DNA from: Propionicimonas sp.
GTDB lineage: Bacteria > Actinomycetota > Actinomycetes > Propionibacteriales > Propionibacteriaceae
DNA length: 64,000 bases
Direction of reading: 5' to 3'
Assembly: GCA_013791955.1 (NCBI GenBank)
Contig: VMSW01000006.1
Location: forward strand, 34,104 to 98,103
The notes under the pieces are model-generated. The model had not been told where the DNA came from. It was given only the letters and a program-made list of their open reading frames with translations, and did not search any database. This document shows, piece by piece, positions 61,301 through 64,000 of this stretch. The first letter of the stretch is position 1, and each line of letters begins with the position of its first letter. The translations under genes and the position numbers were made by a program.

Positions 61301-64000
61301 GGGCTTTGCGGCGCGGCCCTCGACCTGAACCAGGTCCTCTCGGCCAGCCGTCGGTACTTCGGCACCGCCGCGCTAGGTAGCATCACCGCTCCGGGCTTGG
61401 AGTCGAAGACTGAGCAACTCACCGGGTCGGGCACCAACCGTACCTGGACAGTCACGGGCCGCCGCAGTTACGACCAGTGGGGCCGCGCCACTCAGGCAAC
61501 CGATGCGCTGGGCAACGTGTCTACGACCAGTTACACCAACACCGCCGGTGGCTTGCTCACCTCGATGGCTGCCACCACCGCAGATCCTGACGGTGCTGGC
61601 AGCGGCACCGCTCTGACGTCCCTCACGTACTACGAAACTCGGCTGGGCGCGCCGATCAAGAGTGTTGCGCCCGGCGGCCAGACCACCGAAGCGAGCCTTG
61701 ACGGGCTCGGACGGGTGATCGCGGTGTGGAGCCCTGGCCAGTCCAAGGCGACCCAGCCCGCTTCAAACACCTACGCCTACGCGGTGAACAAGACTGCACC
61801 TAGCTCGGTCATCGCCAAAGCGCTGCTACCTGACGGCGCCACCTACTCGACCACAATCACACTCCTGGATGCGTCCCTGCGCACTCGCCAAGTCCAGGCA
61901 CCATCGCCGGCCGGTGGCAGGCTGATTGCCGACACCCGCTACGACTCGCGAGGCAACGCGGTCCTCAGCGACAGCTATTACAACTCGACCGCGCCCAACA
62001 CCACTTTGGTGCAGCCCACGAGCCGAGTATCGATTCTCACCTCGCATCGCTACGAGTTCGACTTCGCTGGCCGCCAGACTGTCGACCGCTTCTACAGTGC
62101 CGAGTCCTTGAAGTGGCAGACCGCTACTGCCTATGAGGGTGATCGGGTCAAGGTCACCCCACCGTCCGGGGGCACCCCCACCACCACTGTCTCCGACATT
62201 CATAGCCGCACCACCCAGCTGATCCAGCACCTCGGCACCACCACCAATGCCACCGGCGCTAACACCAGCTACTCCTACGATGCGGTCGGGAACCTGACCA
62301 CCATGAGCGACGCCAAGGGCAATCTGTGGCGTTACACCTACGACCTATCTGGCAACAAACTCACCAGCAACGACCCTGACAAGGGTCTGAGCACCATGAA
62401 TTACAACATCGCCAACCAGCTCACCAGCACCACCGATGCTCGTGGCGTCACGCTGAAGTACTTCTACGACAACCTCGGACGAGCGACCAAGACCACCAAG
62501 GCCGATGGCACCACGATGCTGACTTCAACGGTGTATGACACGGTCAAGAAGGGGCTAGTCAGCTCGACAAGCCGCCACCTCGACGGCGGCACGATCACCA
62601 ATCGGACCAACAGCTACGACAGCGCCGGACGCGCCACCAGCTCCACGGTGGCCGTGCCAACTATTGCCGGGCTGATCGGCAGCCAACTCGCCGGGGACTA
62701 CACCAGCACCGCGACCTACAACGCCGACGGCAGCATAAAGACCAAGTCGCTGCCGGCCGCGGCGACGCTGCCAGCCGAAACGCTCGCCTACGGTTACACC
62801 GCTACCGGCCAAGCCAACACCCTCACCGGCACCATCGGAACGGCCAAGGCGACGTACGTCACCAAGACCGGATACCTGCAATACGGCACCATTTCGTCGA
62901 TCATGTTCGGCACCCATACCGGCAAAGCGATCATGGCCAGCTACACCAGGGACCTGGCCACCTTCCAACTCACCTCGACCCAACTCAACCGTCAGGTCAA
63001 CCCCGGACACACCGACGAGCACGCCGACATCACCTACGACCCAGCTGGGAATATCACCCAGGTCAAGTCCACCCTTGATGGCGGCGCGATTGACAAGCAG
63101 TGCTTCTCCTACGACTACCTTGGTCAGCTCACCGAAGCCTGGACACCCAACACCGCCACTTGCGACACGGCGACTCGCTCGACGGCATCCTTGTCTGGGC
63201 CAGCCCCGTACTGGACCAGTTGGGCCACCGATATCACCGGGAAGACCACTAGCCGCACCGATCGGACCAGCACAGCAACCTCAACCACCAACTACACCTA
63301 CAACGCCGACGGCACCGATTCGATCCGGCCGCATTTCGTCACTGGCACCACTACCACCGGGTCAACCACTGGTACTGCCAGCTACACCGCTGACGCTGCT
63401 GGGAACACGATCTCTCGCCCAGGGGCGGGTGGTACCGCGCAAACCCTGTCGTGGGACGACCAGAACCAGCTCACTCAGGTCAGCCAGAACGGTCAAACCA
63501 CGGCTCGCATGGTCTACGACGCCTCGGGTCAGCGGGTCTTGCGGCAAGAGGCTGGTGCTACCACTTTGTATTTGGACGGCACCGAGCTCACCCTCACCGG
63601 CAGCGGCACCGTCCCTCCAGCCCAGGGCACCCCCGCCACCCTGGCTGGTTTGCGTTACTACTCCCACACCGGGCAAACCATCGCGGTGCGTACCGCCACC
63701 AGTAACGACACGGTCACTACCCTGATCCCTGACTGGCAAGGCACCACCCACCAGCAGGTTGTTAACGCCACCGGTCAGCTGTCGACGGTTTGGCAGGACC
63801 CTTACGGCAACCCGCGCGGCACCCCGCCAGCCACTTGGGCTGGGCAACGCGGCTTTGTGGGCGGCACCAAGGACACCACCGGTCTGACCCGGATTGGTGC
63901 TCGGGATTACGACCCGGTGTTGGGCCGGTTCATCACCGTCGATCCCGTCCAATCGGTTGACGATCCGTTGCAGTGGAACCCGTACCTGTATGCCAACAAC
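58382..64000 (+). CDS. Giant secreted RHS/YD-repeat protein, 3' end outside window
   Basis: 1873 residues in one unbroken frame from ATG 58382 to the window edge. A signal peptide (about 1-32) is followed by a variable region and a Ser/Thr/Pro linker (about 200-245). An SpvB-like module comes next, with SYPLRTPPVPGGLTPDLGIS (about residue 290) and WVGEGFELASGF. A long run of YD repeats follows (such as YSYDAVGNLTTMSDAKGN and WDDQNQLTQVSQNG). The RHS core begins near the end, with GARDYDPVLGRFITVDP and WNPYLYANN. A variable toxin domain normally follows. TCAGGAG precedes the ATG. Confidence 0.93.
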   Translation, partial: MSVLSRRPVVLMSALLVTIGMQQFPAVPAYADSWMPEVQQAASVSVKAAGAAKGERGSQSAFKPQTVTWPAAADATVDLGSVPPGQAVRAGSTPVRLAPVAGGKRASKSVSLEVLSREASQAVVGAGVVATVKAEPGSKSSFVLDYSGFAAAGGGGFASRLRLVGLPECALTTPEVAKCQQQTDLGSVNDTTKQELAATITAPESSSTTQPSPSASISAQPSPTPSTGTTTPPADSSATPSDGPTTKVATMSLMVVAAVAGESSDQGDYTQTSLKPSSSWAGGTASGQFTWSYPLRTPPVPGGLTPDLGISYASGGTDGGVANTNNQASWVGEGFELASGFIERKYVACADDKTDGNNSTSTGDQCWFTDSKKTNNEKWDNAFLSMDGHSGELVRDGDTANWRLAVDDGTRVAKIGSVSSNAEYWRVTTADGTQFFFGKGKADASTAADTNSKWSVPVAGNQSGEPGHASAFADSFDSHAWRWNLDYVVSPNGSTATYYYVRETNKYKKNLTSSSTYDRGGYLTKIQYGERRGAETNDDSPAKVTFTVEERCDISISSTCMTATPTSATTKAWPDVPLDSACDASYCPSEKVSPTFFSRKRVKQIDTFTRDAAGTAWEAAESWTLAGSFPKPADGAAVPSLWLASITHTGKVGTSIATPATTLTPMMLDSRISGGGVALEKPRLAIVTAETGAQTIVEYSHPECTITTVPTTAQIPTNTTRCMPVYYSSGDGDPTLQWFNKYVVTSVTDRDPVAQADVNLTSLNLDIASDVVTNYTYDGGGAWRYNDSPMVKAKYRTWGEWRGFGKVTTVVGSAATKTVTENTYFRGMNRDRANASGGTKTVAVTDSTGATWPDEDWFNGQTRESRTLTAVGGSQDTSVISDPQAETVFGDGRLTSRQVDVARTVSSQTTAGGPRVGIDRTLEWDSYGQPTKVESEGDTGVPGDETCTRTTYATPATAATDPINEESESSTMPGLCGAALDLNQVLSASRRYFGTAALGSITAPGLESKTEQLTGSGTNRTWTVTGRRSYDQWGRATQATDALGNVSTTSYTNTAGGLLTSMAATTADPDGAGSGTALTSLTYYETRLGAPIKSVAPGGQTTEASLDGLGRVIAVWSPGQSKATQPASNTYAYAVNKTAPSSVIAKALLPDGATYSTTITLLDASLRTRQVQAPSPAGGRLIADTRYDSRGNAVLSDSYYNSTAPNTTLVQPTSRVSILTSHRYEFDFAGRQTVDRFYSAESLKWQTATAYEGDRVKVTPPSGGTPTTTVSDIHSRTTQLIQHLGTTTNATGANTSYSYDAVGNLTTMSDAKGNLWRYTYDLSGNKLTSNDPDKGLSTMNYNIANQLTSTTDARGVTLKYFYDNLGRATKTTKADGTTMLTSTVYDTVKKGLVSSTSRHLDGGTITNRTNSYDSAGRATSSTVAVPTIAGLIGSQLAGDYTSTATYNADGSIKTKSLPAAATLPAETLAYGYTATGQANTLTGTIGTAKATYVTKTGYLQYGTISSIMFGTHTGKAIMASYTRDLATFQLTSTQLNRQVNPGHTDEHADITYDPAGNITQVKSTLDGGAIDKQCFSYDYLGQLTEAWTPNTATCDTATRSTASLSGPAPYWTSWATDITGKTTSRTDRTSTATSTTNYTYNADGTDSIRPHFVTGTTTTGSTTGTASYTADAAGNTISRPGAGGTAQTLSWDDQNQLTQVSQNGQTTARMVYDASGQRVLRQEAGATTLYLDGTELTLTGSGTVPPAQGTPATLAGLRYYSHTGQTIAVRTATSNDTVTTLIPDWQGTTHQQVVNATGQLSTVWQDPYGNPRGTPPATWAGQRGFVGGTKDTTGLTRIGARDYDPVLGRFITVDPVQSVDDPLQWNPYLYANN

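Noticed and set aside
52068..64000. An intact prophage or integrative element after tRNA-Ala.
   Set aside because: No integrase, capsid, portal, terminase or conjugation gene and no repeated tRNA end are visible within the window.

Overview
The window is GC-rich chromosomal DNA from an actinobacterium. The gene blocks point to Propionibacteriales or a close relative: eno-ftsB-DUF501-ppx, mfd-lipoprotein-mazG, glmU-prs-rplY-pth, ispE-ksgA-tatD-rsmI facing a protein mannosyltransferase, and a thiolase-FabG4-HtdX block like Mycobacterium Rv0243-Rv0241c. Several genes lack a ribosome binding site and instead have a TANNNT box 6-8 nt before a GTG or ATG, the actinobacterial leaderless arrangement.

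Layout. 1-12 kb: mixed genes (SHOCT-type protein cut by the left edge, AI-2E-type exporter, uracil-DNA glycosylase, MsrA, LacI regulator, SRPBCC protein, lipoprotein, orphan D12 adenine methyltransferase, Nudix hydrolase, Bax-inhibitor-like membrane protein, GGDEF-EAL protein). 12-25.5 kb: a core block, almost all on the minus strand, with tRNA-Leu(UAA), ppx, DUF501, ftsB, eno, mazG, a SurA-like lipoprotein, mfd, a gene-free structured region, pth, rplY, prs, glmU and tRNA-Gln(UUG). 25.6-38 kb: TetR and MFS genes, the ispE-ksgA-tatD-rsmI operon, a protein O-mannosyltransferase, a uracil permease, an FMN-binding protein, an acyltransferase and AzlCD. 38-44.3 kb: a fatty-acid beta-oxidation locus around a TetR regulator. 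44.4-51.9 kb: DEAD-box helicase, LysE/Lrp pair, MMPL transporter, lipid kinase, cold-shock protein and a lipoprotein.

52-64 kb looks accessory. It starts at tRNA-Ala(CGC), followed by a probable transposase remnant, a three-gene SPFH / double zinc-ribbon / small membrane protein cassette, and an IS3-family pseudogene that lacks its catalytic core. It ends with a secreted DNRLRE-type protein and a very large secreted RHS/YD-repeat protein. The RHS gene runs off the right edge inside its RHS core, just before the place where a variable C-terminal toxin domain would be expected.

Six intergenic gaps carry one family of about 22-bp inverted repeats (CTTCGACAAGCTCAGGGAACTG and the related CTTCGACGGGCTCAGCCAACTG). 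Two gene-free gaps, 5.1-5.6 kb and 20.9-21.5 kb, are dense in long stems and are candidate non-coding RNA loci. I see no CRISPR array, rRNA, integrase or intact prophage.
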